NCBI GenBank assembly: GCA_046329435.1
Contig: JAXLUR010000009.1
Span: 62,001 to 126,000 of the forward strand
DNA length: 64,000 bases
Direction: 5' to 3'
Source of the DNA: M3007 sp046329435
GTDB lineage: Bacteria; Bacteroidota; Bacteroidia; Chitinophagales; Saprospiraceae
Shown: piece by piece, positions 34,252-43,025 of the stretch
Numbering within the stretch: the first letter of the stretch is position 1
How the letters are laid out: every line of letters starts with the position of its first letter
Position numbers and translations under genes: made by a program
Notes under the pieces: generated by a model
What the model saw: the letters and a program-made list of their open reading frames with translations, nothing else
Database searches by the model: none
Told to the model about the DNA's origin: nothing

Positions 34252-36510
34252 TTATTCTGCCCGGCGCACATTCGACACCCAGTCGAAACTTTTCAGCGAA
34301 AGCATGGCATGATTGAGCTGATCGATGTTGCGCACCACCAGCGACACTTTTCCTTCGAAATAACCGCCTTCGCCGGAGATGGAAAAGGAGCGGATATTGA
34401 GTCCGAGATTGGAAATGCGGTCGGTCAGGCGCTGGATGGCGCCTTTCCCGATGTCGATGCCGGTGATGACGATATCGGCCACGAAGTCCGACTTGACGGT
34501 GTTGCCCCATTCCGCCTTGAGGATACGGTATTCGTAGTTGGCCAGCATATTGGGGGCGTTGGGGCAGGTGGTGCGGTGTATCTTGATGCCTTCCTTGGTG
34601 GTGACGAAGGCAAAAATCGGGTCGCCCTGCACGGGTTGGCAGCACGACGCGAACGAGTAGGCGTAGTAATGGCCGGGTTCGTTGTTGATGATGATTTCGG
34701 CCTTGTTGGTCGTCGCCTTGCCGCTTTCCTTGATGCCGGCCGTTTCGGTCGGCGGTTCGGTCGAATCGATCTGCCGCACACCCTTGTCTTCCTCGATTTC
34801 GGCCAGGCGGTTGCCGTCGGCGCGAAAACGTTTGAATGCCGCGGCGAGGTCCACCTGTTCGAGCGCGATGGCGCTCAGGAATTCGAGGCGGTTGGGGTAG
34901 CCGAACCAGCGGGAAAGCGGGTCGATATTTTCTTCCACGGGCACCTTGAAGGTGTTCTGGAGTTTGCGTTCGAGAATTTCGCGGCCGTCGGCGGCGAGTT
35001 TGCGGCGTTCTTCCTTGAGAGCCGAGCGAATGCGGTTTTTGGCTTTGGCCGTAATGACGAACTGCAGCCAGTCTTCGCTGGGTTTCTGGTTTTTATTGGT
35101 AATGATCTGGATCTGGTCGCCGTTGTGAAGGGGTGTGCTGATCGGTACCAGTTTGTTGTTCACTTTGGCGGCCATGCAGGCGCAGCCGATGTCGGAGTGA
35201 ATACTGAAGGCGTAGTCGAGTGCGGTGGCGCCTTCGGGCAACACTTTCATCTCGCCTTTGGGCGTAAAAACGTGGATTTCCTCGGCGAAGAGGTTGGTGG
35301 TTTTGAAATCGGCCAGAAACTCGACGGTGCTGCCGTCGGCGCTGTCTTCGAGGGTTTCGCGTACCTGGTTGAGCCAGTTTTCAAAAACATTGGCTTTTTG
35401 CCCGACACCCTTGATGCCTTTGTATTTCCAGTGGGCGGCAAAACCGCGTTCGGCGATTTCGTCCATACGTTCGGAACGGATTTGCACCTCCACATAGCGG
35501 CCGTCATTGCCGACAACGGTGGTGTGCAGGGATTCGTAACCGTTGGCCTTGGGGTTGGTGACCCAGTCCTTGAGTCGTTCGGGAATGGGTTTGTAATAGT
35601 CGGTAACGATGGAATAGATCTGCCAGCAGGTGATTTTTTCGCGTTCGGGCGGCACTTCGGCGATAATGCGGATGGCAAACAGGTCGTAGATGTCTTCAAA
35701 AGCGACGTGTTTGGTGCGGATCTTGTTCCAGATGGAAAAAATGCTTTTGGGGCGGCCGGTGATGCGCACCTTGATGCCGTAGTCGTCGAGCGATTCGGTA
35801 ATGGGCCGCACGAACTCGTCGATGTACTGTTGGCGCGCCCGTTTGGTTTGCGCCAGTTTATCGGCAATGTCGTGGTATTCTTCGGGGTGGGTAATTTTGA
35901 GGCAAATGTCCTGAAACTCGCTTTTGATCTTGTACAAACCGAGCCGGTGGGCCAGCGGGGCGTAAATGGTGCTGGTTTCGGCGGCGATTTTGAGTTGTTT
36001 GTGGGGAGGCATGCTGCGGATGGTGCGCAGGTTGTGCAGGCGGTCGGCCATTTTGATGAGCACGACGCGCACATCGACGAGCATGGTGCGGAGTACCTTG
36101 GCGAGGTTTTCGGCCTGTGGGCTTTCCGAGTCGTGGAGGCCGTCGAGTTTGGTCAGGCCATCGACGATCAGGGCTACGCGGTCGCCAAACTGTTTGTGCA
36201 CGTCTTTCAGGGTAACGTCGGTATCTTCTACCACATCGTGCAGCAAGGCGCAGATCACGGCGGTGGGGCCGAGGCCGATTTCCTCGACGCAGATGCGGGC
36301 TACTTCGATAGGGTGAAGAATGTACGGCTCGCCCGATTTGCGGCGCTGTTCCTGATGCGCCTGGGCGGCCAGTTCGAATGCCGAGCGAATGTTGAGCCGG
36401 TCGTCCTCGTTCAGCGGCGTAGTGATCGATTTGAGCAGATTGCGATAAGCCCGCTGAATAATCGGGCGGTCTTCTTCGGAGATAACCGGTGTCGGTTTTA
36501 CATGAGCCAT
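34252..36510 (-). CDS. RelA/SpoT-family (p)ppGpp synthetase/hydrolase
   Basis: 752 aa, the full length for long Rel/Spo enzymes. The HD hydrolase domain is intact: AHQEQRRKSGEPYILHP (about 51-67), HDVVEDT (His91-Asp92) and LIKMADRLHNLRTI. The synthetase domain follows (ITGRPKSIFSIWNKI, EDIYDLFAIRII, NPKANGYESLHTTVVG), then TGS (about 400-460: IHVFTPKGEMKVLPEGATAL, DYAFSIHSDIG), a helical/zinc-finger-like region with FASCCQPVQGD, and a C-terminal ACT domain. With both catalytic domains conserved it should be bifunctional, making and degrading the stringent-response alarmone; this is inference from motifs. It has an unusually strong Shine-Dalgarno sequence, AGGAGGGGG, ending 2 nt before the ATG. 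No symbol is given because rel, relA and spoT are used variably. Confidence 0.95.
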   Translation of the reverse strand: MAHVKPTPVISEEDRPIIQRAYRNLLKSITTPLNEDDRLNIRSAFELAAQAHQEQRRKSGEPYILHPIEVARICVEEIGLGPTAVICALLHDVVEDTDVTLKDVHKQFGDRVALIVDGLTKLDGLHDSESPQAENLAKVLRTMLVDVRVVLIKMADRLHNLRTIRSMPPHKQLKIAAETSTIYAPLAHRLGLYKIKSEFQDICLKITHPEEYHDIADKLAQTKRARQQYIDEFVRPITESLDDYGIKVRITGRPKSIFSIWNKIRTKHVAFEDIYDLFAIRIIAEVPPEREKITCWQIYSIVTDYYKPIPERLKDWVTNPKANGYESLHTTVVGNDGRYVEVQIRSERMDEIAERGFAAHWKYKGIKGVGQKANVFENWLNQVRETLEDSADGSTVEFLADFKTTNLFAEEIHVFTPKGEMKVLPEGATALDYAFSIHSDIGCACMAAKVNNKLVPISTPLHNGDQIQIITNKNQKPSEDWLQFVITAKAKNRIRSALKEERRKLAADGREILERKLQNTFKVPVEENIDPLSRWFGYPNRLEFLSAIALEQVDLAAAFKRFRADGNRLAEIEEDKGVRQIDSTEPPTETAGIKESGKATTNKAEIIINNEPGHYYAYSFASCCQPVQGDPIFAFVTTKEGIKIHRTTCPNAPNMLANYEYRILKAEWGNTVKSDFVADIVITGIDIGKGAIQRLTDRISNLGLNIRSFSISGEGGYFEGKVSLVVRNIDQLNHAMLSLKSFDWVSNVRRAE

Positions 36511-36544
36511 ATCCCCCTCCTGTTGTTTATTCGTTTGTTTCGCA

Positions 36545-36575
36545 TAAAGTTAACACAAGCGCCGATGGCTTCCAA
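36545..36575 (-). promoter_or_regulatory. promoter of the rel/spo gene
   Basis: Minus-strand TTG (36573-36575), 20-nt spacer, TAACTTTA (36545-36552; last base deviates). It lies 34 nt before the ATG. Confidence 0.5.
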
Positions 36576-36617
36576 CTTGTTTGAGGCTTATTAACTGTTT
36601 TACTTTGCTTTCTATCC

Positions 36618-36647
36618 TTTGTTTTCGTTAATAAAAGCCTACTTTTG
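36618..36647 (+). promoter_or_regulatory. promoter of tRNA-Leu
   Basis: TTTG (36618-36621), 18-nt spacer, TACTTTTG (36640-36647). A good match to the Bacteroidota consensus, 62 nt before the tRNA. Confidence 0.65.
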
Positions 36648-36709
36648 CGCTCCTTTTTGAACAAGGCACAGCATTTTACCTGTTTGATGGGAAACTGCTT
36701 TGCAGCATC

Positions 36710-36791
36710 GCGGGCGTGGCGGAATTGGTAGACGTACCAGACTTAGGATCTGGCGCCGAGAGGCATGGGGGTTCGAGTCCCTCCGCCCGCA
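36710..36791 (+). tRNA. tRNA-Leu(UAG)
   Basis: 82 nt. The acceptor arms GCGGGCG and CGCCCGC pair perfectly, with discriminator A. The anticodon stem CCAGA/TCTGG encloses loop CTTAGGA with anticodon TAG (36744-36746), reading CUN leucine codons. The variable arm and T-loop GGTTCGAGTCC are normal. CCA is not encoded. Confidence 0.95.
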
Positions 36792-36819
36792 CTTTTTTTA
36801 ACCATGCGCCGATGTTGCA

Positions 36820-36847
36820 GTACCCCTCTTTTTCGGGTACGTTTTTT
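36820..36847 (+). terminator. terminator after tRNA-Leu
   Basis: GTACCC/GGGTAC stem with nine-base loop, then GTTTTTT. It separates the tRNA from trigger factor. Confidence 0.6.
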
Positions 36848-36911
36848 CGCCAGCCATTGCTTCACCGACCCATAGTCTGATACCCAATATTATTATTATA
36901 TTCTCCTCCAT

Positions 36912-38312
36912 ATGCCCAGCACTCAACGCAAAGACCTCGACGCTACTTCTGCCCTGATTACCGTTACCGTTCAGCGCGACGAGCTGAAACCTAAAGTGGA
37001 CGCCGAGCTCAAACGTTTTCGCCAACGCGCTGCAATCAAAGGCTTCCGTCAGGGCCAGGCGCCGATGGATTATATCAAGCGCATGTACGGCAATGCCCTC
37101 TTTGCCGATACCCTCAACGACATGATGGCGCAGGAACTGTACGAATACCTCCGCCAGTCCGGACTCGACGTGCTTGGCCAGCCCATGCCGACTGAAAACC
37201 CGCAGAATTTTTCGCACCATATCAACAACCCCGACACGGAATACTCGGTAGAATACGAAGTCGGTTTTGTTCAGCCTTTCGAGGTCAAAGGCCTCGATAA
37301 AAACCAGGTGTACGAGCGTTACGCCATCGCCGACCTCGATCAACTGGCCGATTCCGACCTCGACAACGCCCGCCAGCGGGTGGGCAAACGCACCCATCCC
37401 GAAAACGATATTCAGGAAAACGATATCGTAAATATCGCGGCGCAGGAAGAAGGCGGCGACTATGCCACTTCGATCACCCTCTTCGTCAAAGACCTGACCG
37501 ACGAGGCGTTCAAAGCCGAGCTGCTGACCAAAAAGAAAGGCGATACCGTGCGTTTCAACGCCCGCGAACTCGAAAACCGCCACGAAGAAAAAATGTACCG
37601 CAAGTACATCCTCAACCTCGAGGAATCGGACGACCGCAAGGTGGGCGACTGGTTTGGCGGCGTCATCGAAGAAGTGTCGCGGGTCGGTAAAGCCGAGCTC
37701 GACGAGGAGTTCTTCAGCAGCTACTTCGGCGGCGCGGTAAGCAATGAAACCGAAGCGCGCGACCAGATCAAAAAAGGCATTGCCCAGTTTTACGAAGTGC
37801 GCGCCAACGCCCTCGTCATGCGCGACATGCAGGCGCGACTGCTCGAACTGAACCCCGTCGAACTGCCCGAGCGCTTCCTGCGCCGCTGGCTGCTCGCCAC
37901 CAACCGCGATACGCTGACGCCTGACTCGATCGAGCGCGAATTCCCGGCATTCGCCGAAAACCTGCGCTGGTCGCTGATTCGCGACAACCTCAAAGTCCGG
38001 TTCGGCATCGAAATCGGCGAAGAAGAAATTCGCGCCGAATACGGCCGCCGCATCCGCGGGTATTTCCAGTTCGATTTGCCTGAAAACATCCTCGCCGACT
38101 ATACCAACCGCATGATGAAAAACGAGAAGGACGTCGAAAAGGTCAAAAGCGACCTCGAATACGACAAACTTTTCGATGCCATGCGCGAGGCTGTTACCCT
38201 GAGCGACAAACCGATTCCCTCGGCCGAGTTTCAGCAGATTTTTGACGCAGTCAATAAAAAAGCGGAAGATGAACAGTCCGAAGACGCGGAATTGCGCGAA
38301 ATCGTGGAATAA
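36912..38312 (+). CDS. tig: trigger factor (ribosome-associated chaperone)
   Basis: 466 aa. The N-terminal ribosome-binding domain includes the region of the signature loop (RQRAAIKGFRQGQAPMDYI, about 36-54; G-F-R-x-G-x-A-P conserved). The middle FKBP-like PPIase region is degenerate, as is usual in Bacteroidota. The C-terminal arm region (about 240-466) is helical and charged and ends in an acidic tail (KKAEDEQSEDAELREIVE). It binds near the ribosome exit tunnel and shields nascent chains. It is followed by clpP and clpX, the conserved tig-clpP-clpX order, which supports the call. Confidence 0.9.
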   Translation: MPSTQRKDLDATSALITVTVQRDELKPKVDAELKRFRQRAAIKGFRQGQAPMDYIKRMYGNALFADTLNDMMAQELYEYLRQSGLDVLGQPMPTENPQNFSHHINNPDTEYSVEYEVGFVQPFEVKGLDKNQVYERYAIADLDQLADSDLDNARQRVGKRTHPENDIQENDIVNIAAQEEGGDYATSITLFVKDLTDEAFKAELLTKKKGDTVRFNARELENRHEEKMYRKYILNLEESDDRKVGDWFGGVIEEVSRVGKAELDEEFFSSYFGGAVSNETEARDQIKKGIAQFYEVRANALVMRDMQARLLELNPVELPERFLRRWLLATNRDTLTPDSIEREFPAFAENLRWSLIRDNLKVRFGIEIGEEEIRAEYGRRIRGYFQFDLPENILADYTNRMMKNEKDVEKVKSDLEYDKLFDAMREAVTLSDKPIPSAEFQQIFDAVNKKAEDEQSEDAELREIVE

Positions 38313-38477
38313 TACCCGTGGGCGGGAGCAGAGCAGGCCGTTTTCATTCATCGTGCCGAAACGGTCGTTCATCCGCCCGGGAACGCCGAACGTCCAGCAC
38401 TATAGTTCCATTTTTTCAGGGCTTAACCTTCGGGGATAAAGCTTGTTATACTTGCCTCGAAAAAAACGAGTCATACC

Positions 38478-39194
38478 ATGTTCGACAAAAATGAATTTCA
38501 AAAGTATGCGACGCGCCACCTCGGCATGAACAGCATGCACCTCGAAAAGTACATGCAGGCCGCCGGCGCAGCCGCAGCCCCCAACATTCGCGCCTTTACC
38601 CCGGCCGTTATCGAAGAACGCCCCATGAACCTCGCCGTTATGGACGTATTCAGCCGCCTGATGATGGACCGCATCATTTTCATGGGCGTGCCGGTGACCG
38701 AATACGTCGCCAACGTCATTCAGGCTCAGCTGCTGTTCCTCGAATCCAGCGACCCCAAACGCGATATTCAACTGTTTATCAATAGCCCCGGCGGTTCGGT
38801 GATCGACGGGCTGGGCATCTACGACACCATGCAATACGTAGCGCCCGACGTTGCCACCATCTGCACGGGCCTTGCAGCCTCCATGGGCGCCGTACTGCTC
38901 GCAGCAGGCGCAAAAGGCAAACGCAGCTGCCTCTACCACAGCCATGTGATGATCCACCAGCCCATGGGCGGCGCACAAGGCCAGGTGTCCGATATCGAGA
39001 TCACCTACAAACTGATCAAAAAAATGCAGAAGTCGCTGTACGACATCCTCGCCTACCATACGGGGCAACCGTATGAAAAAATCGAGGAAGACTGCGACCG
39101 CGACAACTGGATGAGCGGCGAAGAGGCAAAAGCCTACGGCCTCGTCGATGAGGTGCTCGAACGCAACAACCCGAAAGGACGCAAAAACGACTGA
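38478..39194 (+). CDS. clpP: ATP-dependent Clp protease proteolytic subunit
   Basis: 238 aa. The catalytic triad is intact: Ser135 (GLAASMGAVLL), His160 (SHVMIHQP) and Asp209 (CDRDNWMS), with the same spacing as E. coli ClpP. The INSPGGSV segment is present. The first about 50 residues form an N-terminal extension before RIIFMG; the extra part may be removed by autoprocessing, as in other ClpP. It assembles as a 14-mer with ClpX. 165 bp separate it from tig and a terminator lies between it and clpX. Confidence 0.96.
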   Translation: MFDKNEFQKYATRHLGMNSMHLEKYMQAAGAAAAPNIRAFTPAVIEERPMNLAVMDVFSRLMMDRIIFMGVPVTEYVANVIQAQLLFLESSDPKRDIQLFINSPGGSVIDGLGIYDTMQYVAPDVATICTGLAASMGAVLLAAGAKGKRSCLYHSHVMIHQPMGGAQGQVSDIEITYKLIKKMQKSLYDILAYHTGQPYEKIEEDCDRDNWMSGEEAKAYGLVDEVLERNNPKGRKND

Positions 39195-39236
39195 CCGGCC
39201 GCCAGCCGCCCGGCATAATGCCAGCTCGGCCCGATT

Positions 39237-39278
39237 AAAAGGCCCGGAAAATGATCCCTCATATTTCCGGGCCTTTTT
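39237..39278 (+). terminator. terminator between clpP and clpX
   Basis: GGCCCGGAAA pairs with TTTCCGGGCC around a 13-base loop, with AAAA before and TTTTT after (so bidirectional in form). Confidence 0.8.
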
Positions 39279-39334
39279 GGCCCGGAAAGTGCCTTTAATA
39301 CCGCTATCGTTCAATAGTTCAATCGTTCCATCTA

Positions 39335-40633
39335 ATGATCCGCAACGGCAAACCCTCCCCTAATCATTGTTCATTTTGTGGCAGAAGCAAAGACGATGTG
39401 CTGATGCTGATCAGCGGCATGGATGCACAGATTTGCGAAGTCTGTGTAGGAAAAGCAGGCGAACTGGTTGAACAGGAACTCGGCCGTGCCCCGCATCACG
39501 AAGACGACAATACGCCGCCCAAAAGCGCCAAATATTCCGGCGCCTTGCGACTCATCCCGCCGGGCGAAATAAAAACCTTCCTCGATGAATACATCATCGG
39601 GCAGGACGAGGCCAAAAAAGTGCTCTCCGTAGCCGTGTATAATCACTACAAACGCCTCTTGTTCAGCCAAAAAACCGGCTCGACCAACCAGGGTGAAGTA
39701 GAAATTGAAAAATCGAACGTATTGTTTGTCGGTCAGACCGGTACAGGCAAAACGCTCATGGCGAAAACCATCGCCAAACTGCTCAACGTACCGTTTACCA
39801 TCGTCGATGCCACCGTGTTTACCGAGGCCGGTTATGTGGGCGAAGACGTGGAAAGCATCCTCGCCCGCCTGCTCCAGGCCTGCGACTACGACGTGGAAGC
39901 TGCCGAACGCGGGATTGTTTACATCGACGAGATCGATAAAATCGCCCGCAAACAGGACAATCCCTCCATCACACGCGACGTGTCGGGCGAGGGCGTCCAA
40001 CAGGGCCTGCTCAAGATTCTGGAAGGCGCAGAGGTGCTCGTGCCCCCACAAGGCGGCCGCAAACACCCCGAACAAAAACTGCTCAAGGTCAATACCACCA
40101 ATATCCTGTTCATCTGCGGCGGCGCTTTCGAAGGCATCGACAAAATCATCGCCCGCCGCCTCAATACGCAGGTGATCGGCTACAACAAGGACGCGCAGCA
40201 GGAGCGAATCGAACGCGAAAACATGCTGCAGTACGTCAACCATCAGGACATCAAGCATTACGGCCTCATTCCCGAACTGGTGGGGCGCCTGCCTGTCATC
40301 GCTCACCTCGACCCGCTCGACCTCCCGACCTTGCGCCTCATTCTGACGCAACCCCGAAATGCTTTGGTTCGGCAGTATGAAAAGCTCTTTGCAATGGAAG
40401 ACATTCGCCTGGAGATCCTGCCCGAAACCATCGACTACATCGCCGAAAAAGCGCTCGAATACAAGCTCGGCGCCCGCGGTTTGCGCTCGCTCTGCGAAGC
40501 GATTCTGACCGATGCAATGTTCGAGGCGCCCTCTTCCAACGACAACAAAACCGAGCGCAGCCTGGTGATAGACCGCGCTTATGCCGAGGCAAAATTGCAG
40601 GGTTCGCGCATGTCGCGGCTCAAAGCAGCCTGA
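39335..40633 (+). CDS. clpX: ATP-dependent Clp protease ATP-binding subunit ClpX
   Basis: 432 aa. The N-terminal zinc finger has Cys12, Cys15, Cys34 and Cys37. Walker A GQTGTGKTLMAK, Walker B IVYIDEIDKIAR, the pore-loop segment EAGYVGEDVE and the sensor region VGRLPVIAHLDPLD are all present. The ClpP-contacting IGF loop appears as IGY (TQVIGYNKDAQ). It unfolds tagged substrates and feeds them to ClpP. It follows clpP after 140 bp that include a terminator, so it may have its own transcription as well. Its end overlaps the convergent methyltransferase-like gene by 14 bp. Confidence 0.96.
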   Translation: MIRNGKPSPNHCSFCGRSKDDVLMLISGMDAQICEVCVGKAGELVEQELGRAPHHEDDNTPPKSAKYSGALRLIPPGEIKTFLDEYIIGQDEAKKVLSVAVYNHYKRLLFSQKTGSTNQGEVEIEKSNVLFVGQTGTGKTLMAKTIAKLLNVPFTIVDATVFTEAGYVGEDVESILARLLQACDYDVEAAERGIVYIDEIDKIARKQDNPSITRDVSGEGVQQGLLKILEGAEVLVPPQGGRKHPEQKLLKVNTTNILFICGGAFEGIDKIIARRLNTQVIGYNKDAQQERIERENMLQYVNHQDIKHYGLIPELVGRLPVIAHLDPLDLPTLRLILTQPRNALVRQYEKLFAMEDIRLEILPETIDYIAEKALEYKLGARGLRSLCEAILTDAMFEAPSSNDNKTERSLVIDRAYAEAKLQGSRMSRLKAA

Positions 40634-41630
40634 ACTGAAAACCGGGCGCGCCACCGCAGACATATCGCAAGGCAAGCGCTTCGACCTGTTCACCGACAGC
40701 CAGTTTGTGCAGCAAGAGGGGTTGCGTCAGCGCGGCATCCCAGACGTTCAGATTTTCCTTTCCGAATACTTTCAGCGTTGTAAAAAGCGCCAGCTGGCTG
40801 TATGCCGCGTCGCGGCCGGCAGGCAACGGAATAATTTTTTCCGCTCCACTCCTCAACTCAAGCCAATCGGCCGGATCGGCGGTGAGCGCAAAGCCCGGCT
40901 CAAGCAAACGGAATACCTCGAGCGCCTGCCAGTCGGGATCGGTCATCCTGCGCATGTTGAGGGCGGGGTGCATAAGCCCCGCCTGTACGGCCACACGCTG
41001 CGGCACCAGGATGCCGCCGGCTTTTATCCCCTGCGCCAGGTTGGCAACAGCCGCCACCTGCGGTTCGCTTTGCAAACCGGCCTGCATCATTTCCGCCACC
41101 ACAATGTGCACCGGCGCGGCCGGGTCGATCGGGTATGACGCAGCGTCGGCCACCACCATTTCCCGGACAAACGGTTCGGCATGAAAAGCAGCCACCATTT
41201 GCCCCGCCAGGTCGATATTTTTCGGCAAGGCATCGAGCAGGGTGAATTCGACACTGTCTTTCTCCAAAAACGGAACAAGCGGCAGCAGAAGCGACGCAAA
41301 AGGCCCGCAGCCGGCGTAAAGAATATGAATACGCCCGCCCGGAAACCTCCGGCGGGCCTCTTCAATGGCGGCGAGAATGCCGCGTAAAAAAACTCGGGTA
41401 CGAATACTGTCCTTGATACAATGGGCAGCCCAGACCGGCGAAATGGCCTTTCCCTCGGGCAGCAGGAGGTCGCTTCTCAGGGTTTCGTCGCGTTCGTCGA
41501 GCCCGGAAATACCTCGAAAAAGTTCATACAGGGCATTCCCTGCCGCAAACCAGTGGCCGGGCGAACCCTCATTGCCCGTCAGCGCCTCCGCCAATCGCTT
41601 CAATTCGGCCCGGTTGTCCACGGTTGTCAT
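40620..41630 (-). CDS. class I SAM-dependent methyltransferase-like protein
   Basis: 336 aa. The motif I region ILYAGCGPFASLLLPL (about 100-115), an acidic motif II-like FTLLDALPKNIDLAG and motif IV-like VHIVVAEMMQAGL fit a Rossmann methyltransferase of the PRMT-like type. N- and C-terminal segments are not recognised. No signal peptide. It starts 27 bp after the DUF6916-like gene and ends the minus-strand tail-collar cluster, so it is probably in the same transcript. Substrate unknown. Confidence 0.7.
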   Translation of the reverse strand: MTTVDNRAELKRLAEALTGNEGSPGHWFAAGNALYELFRGISGLDERDETLRSDLLLPEGKAISPVWAAHCIKDSIRTRVFLRGILAAIEEARRRFPGGRIHILYAGCGPFASLLLPLVPFLEKDSVEFTLLDALPKNIDLAGQMVAAFHAEPFVREMVVADAASYPIDPAAPVHIVVAEMMQAGLQSEPQVAAVANLAQGIKAGGILVPQRVAVQAGLMHPALNMRRMTDPDWQALEVFRLLEPGFALTADPADWLELRSGAEKIIPLPAGRDAAYSQLALFTTLKVFGKENLNVWDAALTQPLLLHKLAVGEQVEALALRYVCGGAPGFQFRLL

Positions 41631-41657
41631 ATAAATCTGTCAGCGGCGCCAGGGTAC

Positions 41658-41954
41658 TCAGGCAAAGACGGCCTCGTACAAAACACCCTGTCCGTCGAAG
41701 CCGACTGGAACGAAAAAGAGCGAGAGGTCGCCCTTTTCAGGGTGCTCCAGCACGCAAATCGTCTGTTCGTAATAATGCGTTTTTTGATTGGTCCGCACAA
41801 CGATAGCAAACGGCTTTCGATTCAAAGGGGTATAGCTTTCTACTTCGGATACCTGCACGAGTTCGGCGGGCAAACTGACCTCCGGGCTAAAGCGAAGCGT
41901 AAAGGTATGGTTGAGCCAGGGGGAAAAGTCAGAGGCTTGTAATTGATCGAGCAT
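41658..41954 (-). CDS. DUF6916-like small protein
   Basis: 98 aa, start ATG 41954 (MLDQLQASDFSPWLNHTFTL). It is a compact beta-rich protein (LVQVSEVESYTPLNRKPFAI, then SLFFVPVGFDGQGVLYEAVF) that resembles the DUF6916 family, which I recall next to tail-collar genes. It starts 10 bp after tail-collar gene C2. Family name from recall, not searched. Confidence 0.6.
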   Translation of the reverse strand: MLDQLQASDFSPWLNHTFTLRFSPEVSLPAELVQVSEVESYTPLNRKPFAIVVRTNQKTHYYEQTICVLEHPEKGDLSLFFVPVGFDGQGVLYEAVFA

Positions 41955-41964
41955 GGTTCGCGGT

Positions 41965-42483
41965 TTACGAGCGAGGTGGATAGATGCCCTGCAAGGCAAT
42001 GATAAAATTAAGGGTCAGGTAGGGCTGCATATTGTTGTGCGGCAAGCCCAGTCCGGTGGGTGCGATGGTGGTATTTTTCATGGCAACGGTAGGCCCCGTG
42101 TTACCATAGGCAGATACATTGGCCGAACGCGAGAGTGCGTTGCCGGAGGGGCTGTTGCTGTCGGCCGGAAAATTTACCGCTAGCAGATTGTGGTTGTGCG
42201 ACGGGATTTCAGACTCGATCAAGGTCACCACTTCAGTGCCGCCTTCTTCCCCCAGGTCCCGCAAACTCAGCCCCGGCCCTTGCCCGGGGTGCATGGCGGC
42301 GCGCCCCTGCAGATTGGGCAAGGCAAAGGTGTTCAGGCCGTTGCCGCCGTATATGGTGCCGAGAAGGGAAAACAGTGCTGTGTTTTGAGAAAGCGGCAGG
42401 ATTTGCCCATCGCAAAAAGCCCAACCCTGGGGAGCAAAATTGAAAGACACGATGCGGATTTCCGCTACAAAAGGATCTGCCAT
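41965..42483 (-). CDS. phage-tail-collar domain protein, type C copy 2
   Basis: 172 aa (MADPFVAEIRIVSFNFAPQG). It has the collar (microcystin-dependent-protein-like) hallmarks: GWAFCDGQILPLSQNTALFS, LLGTIYGGNGLNTFALPNLQ, PSHNHNL and the end LNFIIALQGIYPPRS. It is closest to the 44953 protein (same MxDPFVAExRIV start and YLTLxFIIAxQGxxPPR end). Proteins of this family are short trimeric fibre-like units in phage; in bacteria their role is unclear. 8 bp after B2. No signal peptide. Confidence 0.85.
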   Translation of the reverse strand: MADPFVAEIRIVSFNFAPQGWAFCDGQILPLSQNTALFSLLGTIYGGNGLNTFALPNLQGRAAMHPGQGPGLSLRDLGEEGGTEVVTLIESEIPSHNHNLLAVNFPADSNSPSGNALSRSANVSAYGNTGPTVAMKNTTIAPTGLGLPHNNMQPYLTLNFIIALQGIYPPRS

Positions 42484-42491
42484 GATGAAGT

Positions 42492-42995
42492 TCAGTTTTG
42501 GGTCGGGAAAATGCCGAACATGGAAATGATGAAGTGGATGCACAGGAAAGGCATCACGTTTTCGTGCGGCTGGTTTCCGCCGACCGCCGAGATTGCCCCG
42601 GCATTCATCGGCACGCCGGGTAAGTCGCCATAAAACAAATCGGCCTGAGAGGACAAGCCGAGCTCGTTATTGCCCGGATTGGGCGAACTGGCCGTGGCGT
42701 CGTACACAAGGAAGGCGTGTGAATGCGCCGGGATCTGTGGGACGGTCAGCGTAACCGTTTCTGTGCCGTAGGTAGAGGCCAGGGGATTGGACGACGACAG
42801 GTGCACCGGAATACGCCCTCTCAGGTCGGGCAAGCCGAACGTCTCTTCGCCGTCGCCGCCGTATGTTGTACCGATCAGGAAAAACAGCGTTTCGTATTCC
42901 GAAATGGGGAGTATTTGTCCTTCGCACATCATCCAGCCTGCCGGGGCAAATGTGCCGGCAAACATCCTAATCTCGCCAACATAAGGTTGTGACAT
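42492..42995 (-). CDS. phage-tail-collar domain protein, type B copy 2
   Basis: 167 aa (MSQPYVGEIRMFAGTFAPAG). Hallmarks: GWMMCEGQILPISEYETLFF, LIGTTYGGDGEETFGLPDLR, AHSHAFLV, and the ending MPFLCIHFIISMFGIFPTQN. It matches the 45488 protein almost throughout (MSxPYxGEIRMFAG start). The end differs from types A and C (Cys-Ile-x-Phe-Ile-Ile-Ser in place of xLNFxxAL). 30 bp after A2. Confidence 0.85.
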   Translation of the reverse strand: MSQPYVGEIRMFAGTFAPAGWMMCEGQILPISEYETLFFLIGTTYGGDGEETFGLPDLRGRIPVHLSSSNPLASTYGTETVTLTVPQIPAHSHAFLVYDATASSPNPGNNELGLSSQADLFYGDLPGVPMNAGAISAVGGNQPHENVMPFLCIHFIISMFGIFPTQN

Positions 42996-43025
42996 ATCAA
43001 TTGATTTTGACGATAAAAAAAGAGA

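Larger units (their letters stand above)
36511..36911. other. intergenic stretch holding tRNA-Leu and its signals
   Basis: Divergent promoters for rel (minus) and tRNA-Leu (plus), the tRNA, and a terminator. The 64 nt before trigger factor hold an AT-rich tract but no clear TAnnTTTG element. Confidence 0.7.

Noticed and set aside
34309..36594. Plus-strand 761-aa frame
   Set aside because: Antisense of the rel/spo gene, which has all its catalytic motifs.
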